Shown here: in pieces, positions 11,885 through 23,200 of the stretch
How positions within the stretch are numbered: the stretch's first letter is position 1
Layout: every line of letters begins with the position of its first letter
DNA from: Alternaria dauci
Taxonomy: Eukaryota; Ascomycota; Dothideomycetes; Pleosporales; Pleosporaceae
DNA: 64,000 nt
Direction of reading: 5' to 3'
Assembly: GCF_042100115.1 (NCBI RefSeq)
Contig: NC_091279.1
Location: forward strand, 1,364,001-1,428,000
Translations under genes and position numbers: made by a program
Notes under the pieces: model-generated
Database searches by the model: none
Told to the model about the DNA's origin: nothing
Seen by the model: only the letters and a program-made list of their open reading frames with translations

Positions 11885-12366
11885 GATGCGAGGTATAGAT
11901 GGCCGAAAAGAGAATAATGTAGGATGCAAAGTTGGGTGCACTTCACAAAAGGCAAGAGGCCAAGCTTCGGCAGAAGGTTTTTCCGGCGCATGTGATTTGT
12001 CCGTCGGTGTTTATTATCGAGTACCAATGCTGTGTCGCGCTATGCGCTCTATCATCTACCTCGTCTTCAGCCTTTTGAGGATTATACTGTAAAAAAAAAA
12101 TGCTATGCACAATGCCGCCCTGAACGCACTTGAAGAGAATGTGTGAATGCGAAAAGATTGGCGGGCCGAACGTGTGAGAGATGATGGCCCCGCAGTGGGG
12201 ATGGAAAGAGAGGAAGATACGATTAAGGAGATTCGTGAGTCGTGAATGCATGTCCAAGCACCCGTTCCGGCGGCCGACCAGGCCAGTCCTTTGCGCCCAA
12301 CTCCAATGCCAAGCCCTGTCTAGCTCTTGATACCAACTCCAGCCCAAGCAAATATGTGATGCGACG
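11885..12366. other. Intergenic, tandem minus-strand genes
   Basis: Holds the promoter of the small basic protein gene and the 3' end of the gene at 12367. A run of nine to ten A residues lies at about 12091. No coding signal is seen. Confidence 0.45.
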
Positions 12367-13164
12367 CTATTCGTCGTCGTCTACGAAGAATCCCCAAAAG
12401 AGGACCTCCTCGTTCTCCCGTCCCCGCAGACTGCCCCCGTAGACGTCTGCGCACATCTCGATGGGCACCTCGAGTTTGATGCAGCCGTTGCCAAGGAAGG
12501 TAAAGAGCAGCCACGAGTCGTATTCTGGGAAGGTGCCCTGGTCGTCAAACTTCCGGCTGCGTATGCCGCGATTCCGCAGCGAGGGGGTTGTGGGGAGGCG
12601 GAACGTGTGGTAGGGGAGCGTCTCCTCCGAGTCTGCGACGAAGAAGGAGTCGTTGAGGGCGAGTTCGATGGTAACGTGGGGCGACGGGGCGTGTGGTTGC
12701 GAGGGTGTCTCGTGGTGGGTCAGATTGTCCTTGTGGAAGCGCAGGGTGCCAAAGCGCAGGTCGGTGGGCTGGCCGAGGAGGTCGAACAGCTCTGTCGAGT
12801 AGAGGCGGAAGTAGCCATTGTACAGGCTGCCCAGGTCGCTCTCGTCGTCTGGGGCGTGTCCGCTGAGGGAGAGCGTCTGCAGCTGGTCCTCGACGCGCTT
12901 TCCCTCGAGCTCGGCGGCATCGAGCGACCGGCGGATGTACTTTGGAGTGTACTGGCTGCTGAGGTCGGAGATGGCCAGCCGGCACGCCTCGCGTCTGACA
13001 GCCACGCCGTCGCTGTGGCCGTGGTCCTCTAGCGAGCGCAGCAGGCCCGTCTCGAAGCTCTTGACGAGCTCCTCAAACTCGCGCATGACGCGGGCGAGGG
13101 GGGACGGGTCTTGGGCAGAGGATTTGGCGTCGCGGGAGACTGCATTGCTCTCGAAGACGGCCAT
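12367..13164 (-). CDS. Hypothetical protein, 265 aa, intronless
   Basis: A single uninterrupted frame of 265 codons starting MAVFESNAVSRD. Residues 20-90 are predicted largely helical (ARVMREFEELVKSFETGLL, then RREACRLAISDLSSQY). The middle holds SLYNGYFRLYSTELFDLLG and the C-terminal part alternates short strands and hydrophobic residues (DSWLLFTFLGNGCIKLEVP), ending in an acidic DDDE. There is no signal peptide or membrane segment. I do not recognise the family. GC-rich antisense frames overlap it; this frame is preferred because its amino-acid composition is balanced and it has ordered hydrophobic blocks, while the antisense ones are Val/Gly/Arg runs. Confidence 0.6.
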   Translation of the reverse strand: MAVFESNAVSRDAKSSAQDPSPLARVMREFEELVKSFETGLLRSLEDHGHSDGVAVRREACRLAISDLSSQYTPKYIRRSLDAAELEGKRVEDQLQTLSLSGHAPDDESDLGSLYNGYFRLYSTELFDLLGQPTDLRFGTLRFHKDNLTHHETPSQPHAPSPHVTIELALNDSFFVADSEETLPYHTFRLPTTPSLRNRGIRSRKFDDQGTFPEYDSWLLFTFLGNGCIKLEVPIEMCADVYGGSLRGRENEEVLFWGFFVDDDE

Positions 13165-13293
13165 TGGGGGCAGGCCCTCAGCCAGGACGCGGCGTGGGCG
13201 CAGGGAGGGTGCGTGGTGGACGCGGTGGGTAGGGTTGGGCCCTGGACGGAGAGGGGTGCGGCGTCGATGTCGTCAATTGGTTGTGCTGCGAGT

Positions 13294-13334
13294 TGTTGTC
13301 GTCGTCGCCGCCGTCGTCGCCGCCGTCGTGGTGC
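13294..13334. repeat. Imperfect GTC/GCC triplet repeat
   Basis: A run of cgtcgtcgccgccgtcgtcg type triplets, imperfect, upstream of the 12367-13164 gene start. It is a simple sequence repeat with no coding frame I can support. Confidence 0.7.
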
Positions 13335-13372
13335 GGGTCTAGGGTTCGGCCGTTAATCGTGAGGGAGCGCCG

Positions 13373-13396
13373 CAAAACAACAACAACAACAACAGC
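13373..13396. repeat. (CAA)n microsatellite
   Basis: About seven CAA triplets in a row, followed by CAGCAG. It sits in the gene-free divergent region and is probably in a leader or promoter. Confidence 0.75.
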
Positions 13397-14982
13397 AGGG
13401 TGTCTTCGCTACCACTCGAGTGCATCAGGAGACAAGGACGGTCGGGACCTCGAGGGAGGGACCGAAGTTTTGCTCGCGGGTCGAAGGCCGCCAAGAGTGC
13501 TGGGTAGATGCTTCCCTCTTTCCAGCCCACCGGAGAGCGCTACTGCATCCCCGGCCAATGAGGGCGAGGCTGCCACTCGAGCGATGCGCTGCGAAGGGGG
13601 GTGGGGAGGGGGGTGCTTCGGGGTGCGACTCCCCCGGGCTGTACGTGATACTGGCCCTACAGCGGTTAAACGTCGCCTGCGACCGAGCTGCCAGCGCTAA
13701 GCGTTTCTTCTGCTCAACAGTCGCCGTGTGGTGGGCGCGCTGCGTGGTAGCAGACGGACCCCGGCGTGCGCTCGCTCAGTTGATGCAGCTGGCGTACCGC
13801 CGTGTCGGTAACCAGTCAGCGGCTACTCGAGAACTCTGAGACACAAAGTTGCCATGGGCACCTCGCTAAGCCCTCGAGGCGCCTGACACGTCCAGGGCCA
13901 GCCTTCATGCCGATGCCGTGTGTCCATGGGCCGTCGATGCCGCTCCTCCTCGCCCAAGACGACCCCACTGCCATTGTTCATTGTTTGTTGCCCATGGCCA
14001 CTTCCTCGACTCCTCCAAGCCTGTTCCCTTCCCTTCCCACCCCAGCCCCTTTCTCTCCGCCTCTCTGATTGCCTCTCAGTCAGCACTCTGCTCCCCCTTC
14101 TTGGCTGGCCCCCTCGTATTGATGACTGCGGTGCCCGCGCCAGCTCATCGGCCTGCTTGCCTCGCGAACCATCCCGCGGCCTGAGACGAGCCTTTGATCC
14201 CCGTAGTCTGCCGCCAATCGCTCACTACGTCACTACTGACACTCCCAAAGTGACCGCATACACTCACATACACACACACATGGAGTCGTGGCGGTGAGGC
14301 CTTTGCCCTCATCCCACGGCTGATGCTGTCTCTGCATCAAACACTTGCACATCTCCATGCACATGGACGCTTCCATCGCTCGCTAGCCACCGACACGCGA
14401 CTAATATCCACGCTTACCGTCAGATGGGGCCCCCAGACCATGAAACCAGCCCAAGTCCCCTGGTTCCAGTCGTTCATCCCGGCTTTGCGGGCCTGCTTCG
14501 GCTTCTTACGTTATACCATGTCCGCCTCCAGCCTTCCCGAGTGAACCGATGCATCCGTGGTAAAACTCGCACCTCGTCTGAGAACATGGTAAGCTGAGTG
14601 TGTGCAAGATAGTAACCTTATTTTGATGACATGCTACTAGTACAGACAATTCTGTGAGTTACACCAGAAATCGACGTGCATTCCCAAATCAGTCAAGAAC
14701 ATCAGCAAGACGTACCCGACCATGGACCCTGCTTCCTTTGTTGGCGAGCTGCGACTCCGCGTGGTGAAGGTGACGCCATGATGGAGTAGGGAGCAGGAAC
14801 AAAGGTAACCATCTGTGAGGCAGTTGCTAAACACGAGAAGAGAGCCGTAGGCATCAACTTGCCCATCACTTCTTCTTCACGAGCCGGCAACAATACACAC
14901 GCTCCAACATTCCCACGGATCACATCGTTAACACGTCCCTCACTACCACAAGCCCAATCTGTCTCCAATCGACGACGCCGTC

Positions 14983-15642
14983 ATGTCCACCCCGCCCACT
15001 ATTCAGATATCCAGTCCATTCTCAACCCCGGGACAGTCTGCCCCGCCCAAGCCTAATGCCCATGTATCCGATGCCGGCTTCGATGCCGACTCCGATGGTA
15101 AGAACAAGTCGAACGGTAGCCGTCCGCTCCTGGAACACGCTGCGAGCCTTGTCATCAACATTGAGACGCTCATCAAGCTCTGGCATCTAGAGCGTGCAGA
15201 CGCCGTCAGGATCAGAGATACCCTCATCAGACAGTACAACGATATCTGCCAAGAACTAGCCTACCGCTTCACGGCCCGCCAAGTGTCGCACAACCTCCTC
15301 CTCTCCGTTATGGAACGAGAGACTATCTGTGACGAAAACGTCGTCGCTCACTATGACTGCTTCGTCCGTGAGATGGAGCAGGCTGAGACTGCCACGAGCG
15401 AGGAGCACAAGCAAGCCATGCTGACGAAAGCTACCAAGAACATCAGGTTGGCTCAGAAGAATTCACAACTCGCCAGAGATTTGCGACCAGAAATCGAGAA
15501 TATAAAAGCTAAGCTAAGACACGACGGCGACGAAATCATGACTGCGAGGGACGACATGGTCCATCTGTTGTATACCGCTGTTCTATATTGTCTGGAGGGG
15601 GCTAGTGGCACTGTCCAGGCTAAAGAGAGCGAGGACCAGTAG
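14983..15642 (+). CDS. Hypothetical helical protein, 219 aa
   Basis: An intronless 219-codon frame. Residues 1-45 are Pro/Ser-rich and disordered (MSTPPTIQISSPFSTPG). From residue 50 to about 205 the protein is almost wholly helical with heptad-like spacing: SLVINIETLIKLWHLERAD, RIRDTLIRQYNDICQEL, then NIRLAQKNSQLARDLRPEI. This suggests a coiled-coil or helical bundle. There is no signal peptide or membrane span. I do not recognise a family. It is convergent with the MFS transporter gene whose 3' end is 163 bases away. Confidence 0.6.
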   Translation: MSTPPTIQISSPFSTPGQSAPPKPNAHVSDAGFDADSDGKNKSNGSRPLLEHAASLVINIETLIKLWHLERADAVRIRDTLIRQYNDICQELAYRFTARQVSHNLLLSVMERETICDENVVAHYDCFVREMEQAETATSEEHKQAMLTKATKNIRLAQKNSQLARDLRPEIENIKAKLRHDGDEIMTARDDMVHLLYTAVLYCLEGASGTVQAKESEDQ

Positions 15643-15805
15643 GCTTATCAACGGGCACGAGATGACCGCGAATGTAATTTCTAGTGAAGTTGTAAAAGCC
15701 AGCAGAGACTATACTGAGGTATACAACGAGTGCGGCTTTGGTTACCTTCCACAAAACTTCTCAATATTGCGTAGCAGTACATAGATAGCACGAGCCTTCA
15801 GTGCT

Positions 15806-17525
15806 TCAGGTGTTGTTTCCAGTCGCAACGCCCCAAAAGTACGCCGCCCAGGAGCCTACAACCAAGAACAATAGCGCAACGAACAAAGACATGCTGATCT
15901 TCCTGTTCCTCTGGCCAGCAGTGCCCGACTCAAACTCTTCTCTCCGCACATTGATGACCTCGCCCTTGGCAATACGTTGGCGTCTGGTCCACTGAAGCTG
16001 TGCAAGGTCACTTGTCCAGAAGCAGCCAACAAACATGCTTGCTGCTACCACGACCGAACAGACAGAAAGAACGACATACACGACAACGACATTGTCGTAA
16101 GAGTTATCGTCGCGGTCCTGGATCACTCCCGTGATGATACGGATGATGATAGACATGGCGTTGTTGACTGCAATCTTGACGGCATATCCCGAGCCGAAGA
16201 CTTCTTGGTACCACATGGAAGTGCGAATTGAGTCGATGATGACAGTCGGGCCAAACATCGATGCGACACCGTAGATACCGAACGAAGCCGCCGTGCCAGA
16301 GAACGTCGGGCCCCAAGTCGCCAGACACATGGATAGCAGCATGCCCAGTCCACAGACAAGCATAAGGGTTATGCGATTGCCCAAAACGTCCACAAAGACG
16401 CCGATGATAGGAACGAGGAAGAAGCCCAGATACTGCGCCAGCGAAGAGTACCACCCTGCCTTGACGGCATCCATATCGAAGCGCTGCTCAGCGAACTCAG
16501 TCGCATTCTGGGCGAAGACAGATGCCGTGCTGGTTTGGAAAAGGGAGAAGGCGACAATACTCCAGAAGGTCCAGGGAAGCCGCAGGACCTTCCCAAACTC
16601 AAACTTCTTGTTGCTCTCCGTGAGCTTTTCGCCGGTCGCGGGGTCAGCGGTACCGGTATACTTCTTGCTGCACCACCGTGTGAAGATCCAGTAGAGGAGA
16701 GTCGTCACGTTGGTGAAGAGGTTCATGAAAACCGCGACCCAGTACACCCAGCTAAAGTCGCCCGTATTCTTCGCGATGACATTTGCCGTGGCCTTGCCAA
16801 CGAAAGATCCAATCTTGCCAATACCGAGTTCGAAGCCAAGAGTCGATGCGAAGCCGTTGGAGGGCGCGAACCAGGAGCTGAATACCTTGTACTGTGCAAC
16901 TTGCGTGGCAATGTCTCCGAATGCCTGGACGATCGATCCGAATATCATAAACTTGTACGACCGAACCGTGGTGGCGGCTGCAATGAAAATGGCACCTATA
17001 CTGTAGATGGCATTGCCCCAGAGCATGGCGCCTGTTGAGGTGCACAGTCAGCGTCAAGACATGGTTGGATAGGTAGAGGAGAGACAAACTTGCACCACCA
17101 ACCCTGTCGGTGACAAGACCGCTCACGAGGATCAGAGCTGTTTTCATAAAGTCCTCACTAGCTTCTAGCACGGAGTACTGAGCGTTGTTGATATGCAGTT
17201 CCTTCTCCATGTCAACTTGTGCAACTGTAACGAGAACCGTATGCTCCAGGGCTGTCCATACCTTCTTCACAGTGCTTTTCATCGCGCCTGTGACACCACT
17301 ACTCCAGTGCGACCCGAATCCAGTTGCGGTAACCAAGAGAATAGCAACGAGCTTCATCTTGAGCGGGATCGCCGAGCTCCGGTCGCTGCCATTATGCTCA
17401 CCGGTCGATGCCTCACTTGACGCTACGACCACATTTCCAACCTTCTCCTCGGACAGAGAAAGCTTCCGAGCACGTTTGTCTGCTGAAAGGCCATGGGTGC
17501 GCTCAGAAGAGGATCGTGTATCCAT
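15806..17525 (-). CDS. MFS transporter, MFSD1-like
   Basis: A 553-residue, twelve-helix major facilitator protein in two exons: 17525-17090 and 17031-15806. The intron uses GTTTGT and CAACAG and restores GGASAMLWGNAIYSIG in the first helical hairpin. The N-terminal 60 residues are hydrophilic and probably cytosolic. The sequence lacks sugar-porter motifs. Features such as FGDIATQVAQYKVFSSWFAP and FELGIGKIGSFVGKA, and a large cytosolic loop, resemble fungal and animal MFSD1-type transporters, which in animals act in lysosomes. That assignment comes from recalled similarity and is tentative; substrate is unknown. The start MDTRSSSERTHG is the first ATG of the open frame. Confidence 0.75.
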
Positions 17526-18548
17526 GGTCTCTGGCCACTGCGAGCAAAAGATGTTCAGAAAGAATAAGAAATGTTCCTACATCTTGAGGGGCGTACATCG
17601 TCCATTTAGTACTGGCGAACGGGAAGGAAAACCTCGTGTCCCCGCTGCATGGTTACAAAGCCCGCGTTATCTGCGGGCCTTTTACGAGGTGGATTGTCGT
17701 GTAGGCTGTCTCCACCACTCGAGACTGTGCGCTGCGCACGCGTTGAGACTTGGCTACCACCGGAAGTTTGCCTGTTTTGATAGACACTATACCACCCGTT
17801 ACCAGATGCTCCGAACCCGCCTGGGCATGGCAGACCTTTTCCTGCCGTATCATTGGTTTTGTGTACCACAAACGTCCAATTTTATAATTTTTTTTGCAGA
17901 ATCATGTTACTCTCTAGCTTGCCCAGCAGCGGTAGACGCCCGACACATGGTTCGCACCACCAATCCTAACGGGGCAAAGCGCAACGGAGAGAATTTTTAT
18001 CAGATCATCTTATCACACGCTAACGTGAATTCTAGCCCCTCAGGGAATGCAGGCTACTCATGGTAGATGGACGGAAGAAGGTTCACACGACATTGGAACA
18101 TTGAAGTGTACCTAGCCACATCCACACGCCAATCATCACATCCATTCATGTTTTTGTATCCATCCCCTAGACGCCTCATACAAACATGTTTGGTCTGCGC
18201 ATCCAGACAGATTATCCAATCTACAACAAGAGATTGCACAGATTATAGAGATTTGCTTCTGATTGGAGTGTCTATGAATCCCCTCAAAGCCTTGTAGGCT
18301 TGGATGCTCTGTAATCCTGGTATACGACCTCCTGCGCCAAACGCCTTGCCAATGCTCATTTCCCCTGCGCTCAGTGCGAGGGGGCTAAAATGTACCAGTC
18401 CCTCGAGGTATCATAGAGACTCTCAAGGTGAGCCCACGTCTTACCAGCTGATCACACCTCCATCCTGATCTAGTCCAAATTCTAGAAGTGACGAGCCCGT
18501 AGCCACAAACATGCATGATGCGCATTGCAGGCTCTGGCCGAGAAGACC
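17526..18548. other. Intergenic
   Basis: One kilobase between two minus-strand genes. It contains the promoter of the MFSD1-like gene and the 3' end of SEC72. A T-rich run lies at 17885-17895. I see no coding or RNA gene signal. Confidence 0.5.
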
Positions 18549-19157
18549 CTAGGATTCGCCTCTCTGCTTCTTCTCGATTTCGTCCTTGAGGTTTACGAGA
18601 TCTTGCTCTGTCGCCTCAAACTCCAGACCCTGCTTGACCCACTGTGCCGCTTCGTCCAATCTGCCCATCTCGAGCAGACACTTGCCCCGTCTCCACCAGG
18701 CCTTTGCATTGCCAACCTTCTTCATCTCCACACTAGCCTCTGCGTCGACAGCGCCCTCGACCCAGTTCTTGAGTGCCATGTTTGCCTGTGCGCGGTTGCT
18801 CAGCAGCCCAGAGACTTCTTCCCTCACCAGACCCGAAGGCTCCCATGCCGGGCGAGCGAGCGCCATATCGATCGCGAGAGTATAGAGCTTGCCTGCCTCC
18901 TCGGGCTTTCCTTTCCTGAACTCGGCGTTGCCCGACTCGCGCAGCTTGTTGATTTGAGCGGAACGCTTAGGGTTGACGGGAACAGGTGGTGGCGGCGTGC
19001 CTGTGGGTGTCTCAACTTGGAGCAGATTTCTGTGCAGATTGTTCAGAGCGGCTAGCTCGGTCTCGAGGGCGTTGCTGAGGCTTTGGGATGCGGTGATGTC
19101 GTTGGTCTTGGGGTCCATCTCGAGAGGTAGGAGCGTGAACGTATCCGGTGACTCCAT
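18549..19157 (-). CDS. SEC72: Sec72-like subunit of the Sec62/63 ER translocation complex
   Basis: A 202-residue intronless protein with tetratricopeptide repeats. In yeast, Sec72 is a cytosolic, membrane-bound subunit that helps post-translational import of secretory proteins into the ER and binds chaperone tails through its TPR domain. Here residues 1-60 form the Sec72-type N-terminal domain (FTLLPLEMDPKTNDITAS) and residues about 75-190 hold the TPRs: KLRESGNAEFRKGKPEEAG, LLSNRAQANMALKNWVEGA and KAWWRRGKCLLEMGRLDEA. Length and order match the yeast 193-residue protein. An upstream in-frame ATG at 19232 would add 25 residues of leader-like sequence; MESPDTFTLLP at 19157 is preferred because it lines up with the family N-terminus. 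Confidence 0.85.
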   Translation of the reverse strand: MESPDTFTLLPLEMDPKTNDITASQSLSNALETELAALNNLHRNLLQVETPTGTPPPPVPVNPKRSAQINKLRESGNAEFRKGKPEEAGKLYTLAIDMALARPAWEPSGLVREEVSGLLSNRAQANMALKNWVEGAVDAEASVEMKKVGNAKAWWRRGKCLLEMGRLDEAAQWVKQGLEFEATEQDLVNLKDEIEKKQRGES

Positions 19158-20210
19158 GATGACTATGTGCTTGTTGTGTATCAAACTCGCGGCTTTTATG
19201 GCGGTATGTATCGTTGCTGGCGTAGAGGTCAAGTTCGCGCAAGTTGTGGTTTTGGGTGGAGGGCGATGAGGACAGTTGGATAATTGCCCGGGGTGTTATC
19301 GATAAGGGATGCGCGCTAACACGTGTCTTGTCTCTCCTCACTTCAGTCGCGTCCAACCGCGACGCACCATTCCGTCTTCCTGCCCGCCTCGGCTCTCATC
19401 AACGAGGCTGTAGGACTCAGCTTGATGTGACGCCACGAGCGTATAGCTTCATGGCATCCTCTCTCTTGTTGACATGATCCCAAACTGTCCCGTCGCGTCT
19501 TCTTTTCTCATTGGATCTGTCATATCGATCATCGGTTCCAAACGAACGTAGACATATCTGACACGGGATGATAGGGAAGCTTAATGGCTACAGTCTCCAT
19601 GTACAAAACTCGGAACAGGAAGACGCTTCGAAATTGGGGAAGGAGGGTCCACAGGTGACGCGATGCGAATGATATGTACATGTTCACCATATGGGGTATC
19701 AGACTCTGCGGTTCCTACTACCAGTAAGTGTTCGTTTTCCACCTGGTGCCTGAACTTGGACAGCGCAAATATGATGGTTGGCTGTACTGTAGCATCAGCG
19801 CACTTGGCAAGTGCTATTTGCACGCAAATAAGCGCTCTATCAGTTTTGGTCACACACACACATAGGGCTACACCATCATGCTAGTCGGTTTGCAAGAACC
19901 ATCATATCCTACACTTCATTGGTGGTTCGTTTCTCTTGCACGTGCGGTTCGGTTTCCTCCAGTTACTCTGAGCCGTCTCATTGAGGTTCCATGGTTATCG
20001 ACTCGTTTGCATAGCTGAGATACGAGCGCAACATCCTCTTTCTCCTTCAGCGTGGCTCCAAGACCATGTTTGATTTGCTAGTGGCCGCCACAAACACGTG
20101 AACACGTGCGCTGTCCCTTTTAGCTACACCACATCTGCTCCACTAGCTTCCTTCCCCCACCTCACAACAGGCTCGACATCGGAAGATTCAACCGCGTGCA
20201 CACGCATAAT
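19158..20210. other. Divergent promoter region
   Basis: About 1.05 kb between SEC72 (minus) and the VWA/U-box/E2 gene (plus). A short CA run (cacacacacacat) lies near 19853. No other feature is seen. Confidence 0.45.
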
Positions 20211-23200
20211 ATGGCAAGATACACGGTCATAGTTGCGGCGGGAGGCAGAAGGGCGAGCTTGCTCGTCGTGCTTTCGCCGTCTCAGCTCTGCTCAGCCTTG
20301 CATGATAACATCCAGTCGCGGCTGCCAGCCTTAGCCACCAAACTAGGTCTCACCGACGCGGAGCGACCCCAAATTACACTGCATCTGAACAAAGATGATG
20401 GACCAATGCTGGATCTCGAGGATCTCCTGTCCGACGTCCTACCCGACCCTAAAGAGACTGTCTATGCAGTCATTGATGTAAGTGACTGTTAAAACTAAGC
20501 TCATCATAAACTATGGCAGCCATTCACATAACGGATATTGATTGTACCTCAGATGCACGAAGAACAGTCCACTTCCCCGCCCCCGCCACGGATGGCGATG
20601 TCTAGTGGAACGACAAAGACGCTGCGCATTCGCGTCATTACCCCAGAGTCAGCTCAGTCCAATATTAGTTTCATCAAACCAATCTCGACGCCCATTGCAA
20701 CCACCAGCACTCTAAAGCATCTCAAAGGCCTCATTCATGAACACCTAGGGTTTCCGATGGAAGATGGCGACTATCCTGCTCTAGAGTGCAATTGCAGCTT
20801 TGCTCGGAATATTGATGAGAATGCCGTTCTTAACGCAGACAGAACTGGAGACCACGATGCTCTCCATACAATGGTTCTTGTTCATTCCAACAACGTCGTA
20901 GTCGCCATCCCAGTCGATGATGCCAGGCTCAGTACGATTCAACAGGCAACGAATGCTTACATGGAGCGAATCCTAGCGCGAAAGCTGATCGACAAAGTTA
21001 CAAATGTATTGGGAGGTGTTGTGGATACAAGCATGCAGCTTTCTGGAGACAAGAGCTATCTCAAACTCCCAGTCATGGCCGTTTGCTCGGAGCGATGCAA
21101 TTCCAAGCGCCAAAATCAAGGCCGACAGGATGGAAATGACACAGCTCAGCGAGATCTGGTCGTCGACATACACTCATCAGAGTGCCCTCTCGAAATAACC
21201 GCACACAATGCTGATACTACTATTGAAACGGCGGGACTGGAAGATTGCGCCATCAACGGCATCATCGACATCTACGCTGTGCAGCGATGGACGCTAGGTC
21301 AGAATGAGCCCGTTGGTTCGGGGAAAGCTGGCATCTTCAAGAAGTCAGAAGCGTGGGAACATCACATCGGCCAGACTGACCGTGGGCTAGCAAGTCTCCT
21401 ATCGACACTGCGCGTCTTCACCGGACTGACAGGAAATGCGAGCATGGAAGATGGCCAACGAGATTCGATCCTGCATATGATCCATCTCTTGACACGATTT
21501 CCCCCTGCTGTGCGAGCTGCATATATCCTTATGCGTGGCGAAACTCCGGGACTCCCTGAGCGTGCCGCGTTGGCACAGTGTCTATACGAGGTTCTCAAGA
21601 ATGTCGTCCCACTGCAAGTTGTACGCTCTGATCCGAAGCGATTCTTCGAAGGATCTCGTCTGCTTTTCGGTCTCATCCTAGAGAAAGCCAAAAACATGAG
21701 AATCGATTCGGGAGAAAACTCTACGCTACCGTACATTGGGATGAAGGTTTATGACCTACGAAACTTAGTCACAATGCATCCTGTTCTTTCGGAATCTGTT
21801 CAGACAAAGTCCGGTCTCGTCGACGCTGGATTTCACGAGGCTTTTGGAAAAAAAGGGCTTCTGAGCTGGATCAACGGAGACAGTCACAAAGTGGTATCGA
21901 CAGTCGACTCAACCTGGAATCGGATTGCTAGGGTTTCCGGTGGTGCTAGAACACAAGTCGTAGTGTTCAACTCCGATGCCGTTAGGACCAGCTCGCGCTA
22001 CGTGGACAGTGACGACGTCAAAAATGTCATCTCACCAGCGGAGTATGTTGACCTCACATATCTGGCCAATCTCTGCAGCCGCAACCAACTAAGTGTCATT
22101 CCGCCAGCCAGTCTAGCTTCTACCTCTGCTCCCGTCTTGACTCTAGACAGAAATGGCTTCCTGGCCGTATATATGGGGCGTGCAGATTGTGCCGTGGCAG
22201 GTAGAGACATTCTCATGTTCCGGCCAGTTAGTGCGAGTGAAGAAGAGGCCGTGGACGTTTCGATCATCACACAATTGTTGGAACCAATCCTTACCGAACG
22301 TAAAGCTGACGGATCCATTGTCTTTGAGGCATATGGCGATAGTCATCGTAAACTGACTGCTCCGGACGAAATAACTATGATATGTGTCGATCTGTCCTCA
22401 AGTATGGATGAGCGTTGCGATTTCAGTGACGTACAGAGCAGCGAAGATGCTGAAGAAGAGATGCAGGAACAGGTGCGGTCCATCGCGGGCGCCCCTCAAG
22501 CGCCAGCAACAGAGAATGGTGCTTTCGATTTACCTGATCCTGACGAGCTGAAAGAGTATATCCGCTCTCACGAGTCGTACGACGATTTCCTTGCTATCAT
22601 CAGCACGGGTAAAGACGATTACCACCGCCGCCAGAACGCCGAAAAGGTGTTCAAGATTCTCAAACAACTCCATGATCAACAGATAGAGGCGAAGATGACA
22701 GAATTGGAAGGTCTCAGGCAGCACGCCAGCCAACGGTACCATCGTATTCGATCGGAAAACGTCAATCGCGAGATGAACATTCTCAGCAATCGGTCCTTAC
22801 GCTTGCAAAAGTACAGGAGCCTGCTGTGCGCATGGCTTATTGCTTGCCTTGGCAACGCGTCGGTATCGGATCCGTTAACATGGAGGCCAGGCCAGGTTAT
22901 CCCCAAGCTATACAAGACTCTGCCTACTACGGAGAGCCCTAAGTTTGAGGTACCGGGCGAGTATCATTGCCCTATCAGCAGTAATGTGATGGAGGATCCT
23001 GTGACTACGGTGGACGGGTTCACCTATGAGCGGAAAGAAATTGAACGGTGGTAAGTGAAGATCTGACTTCCTCGTAGCCTCGCTTTATATGAGTGCGTGC
23101 GATCAACTACTGATCATAATCTTCTCTAGGCTTCGGTCCAACGAGCGTTCACCGTGCACAAACTTGATCCTCCCTAGCAATGATCTACGGCCCAACGTAG

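Larger units (their letters stand above)
13165..14982. other. Long GC-rich gene-free region with triplet repeats
   Basis: About 1.8 kb between divergent genes. From 13165 to 14200 it is unusually GC-rich and pyrimidine-skewed, and several overlapping plus-strand frames of 80-140 codons exist with low-complexity composition. None shows ordered protein character. It most likely contains a bidirectional promoter and long 5' leaders. Triplet repeats are listed separately. Confidence 0.5.

Noticed and set aside
12607..13356. Plus-strand frames of 141 and 174 codons opposite the 265-codon minus gene
   Set aside because: They are Val/Gly/Arg-rich antisense readings of a GC-rich gene and have no ordered hydrophobic pattern.
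17185..18066. Plus-strand frame of 293 codons over the start of the MFSD1-like gene
   Set aside because: It overlaps the N-terminal exon of a well-supported membrane protein antisense, and its sequence has Cys/Arg/His-rich shadow character.
18525..19055. Plus-strand frame of 176 codons opposite SEC72
   Set aside because: Antisense shadow of the TPR gene; Leu/Cys-rich without domain similarity.
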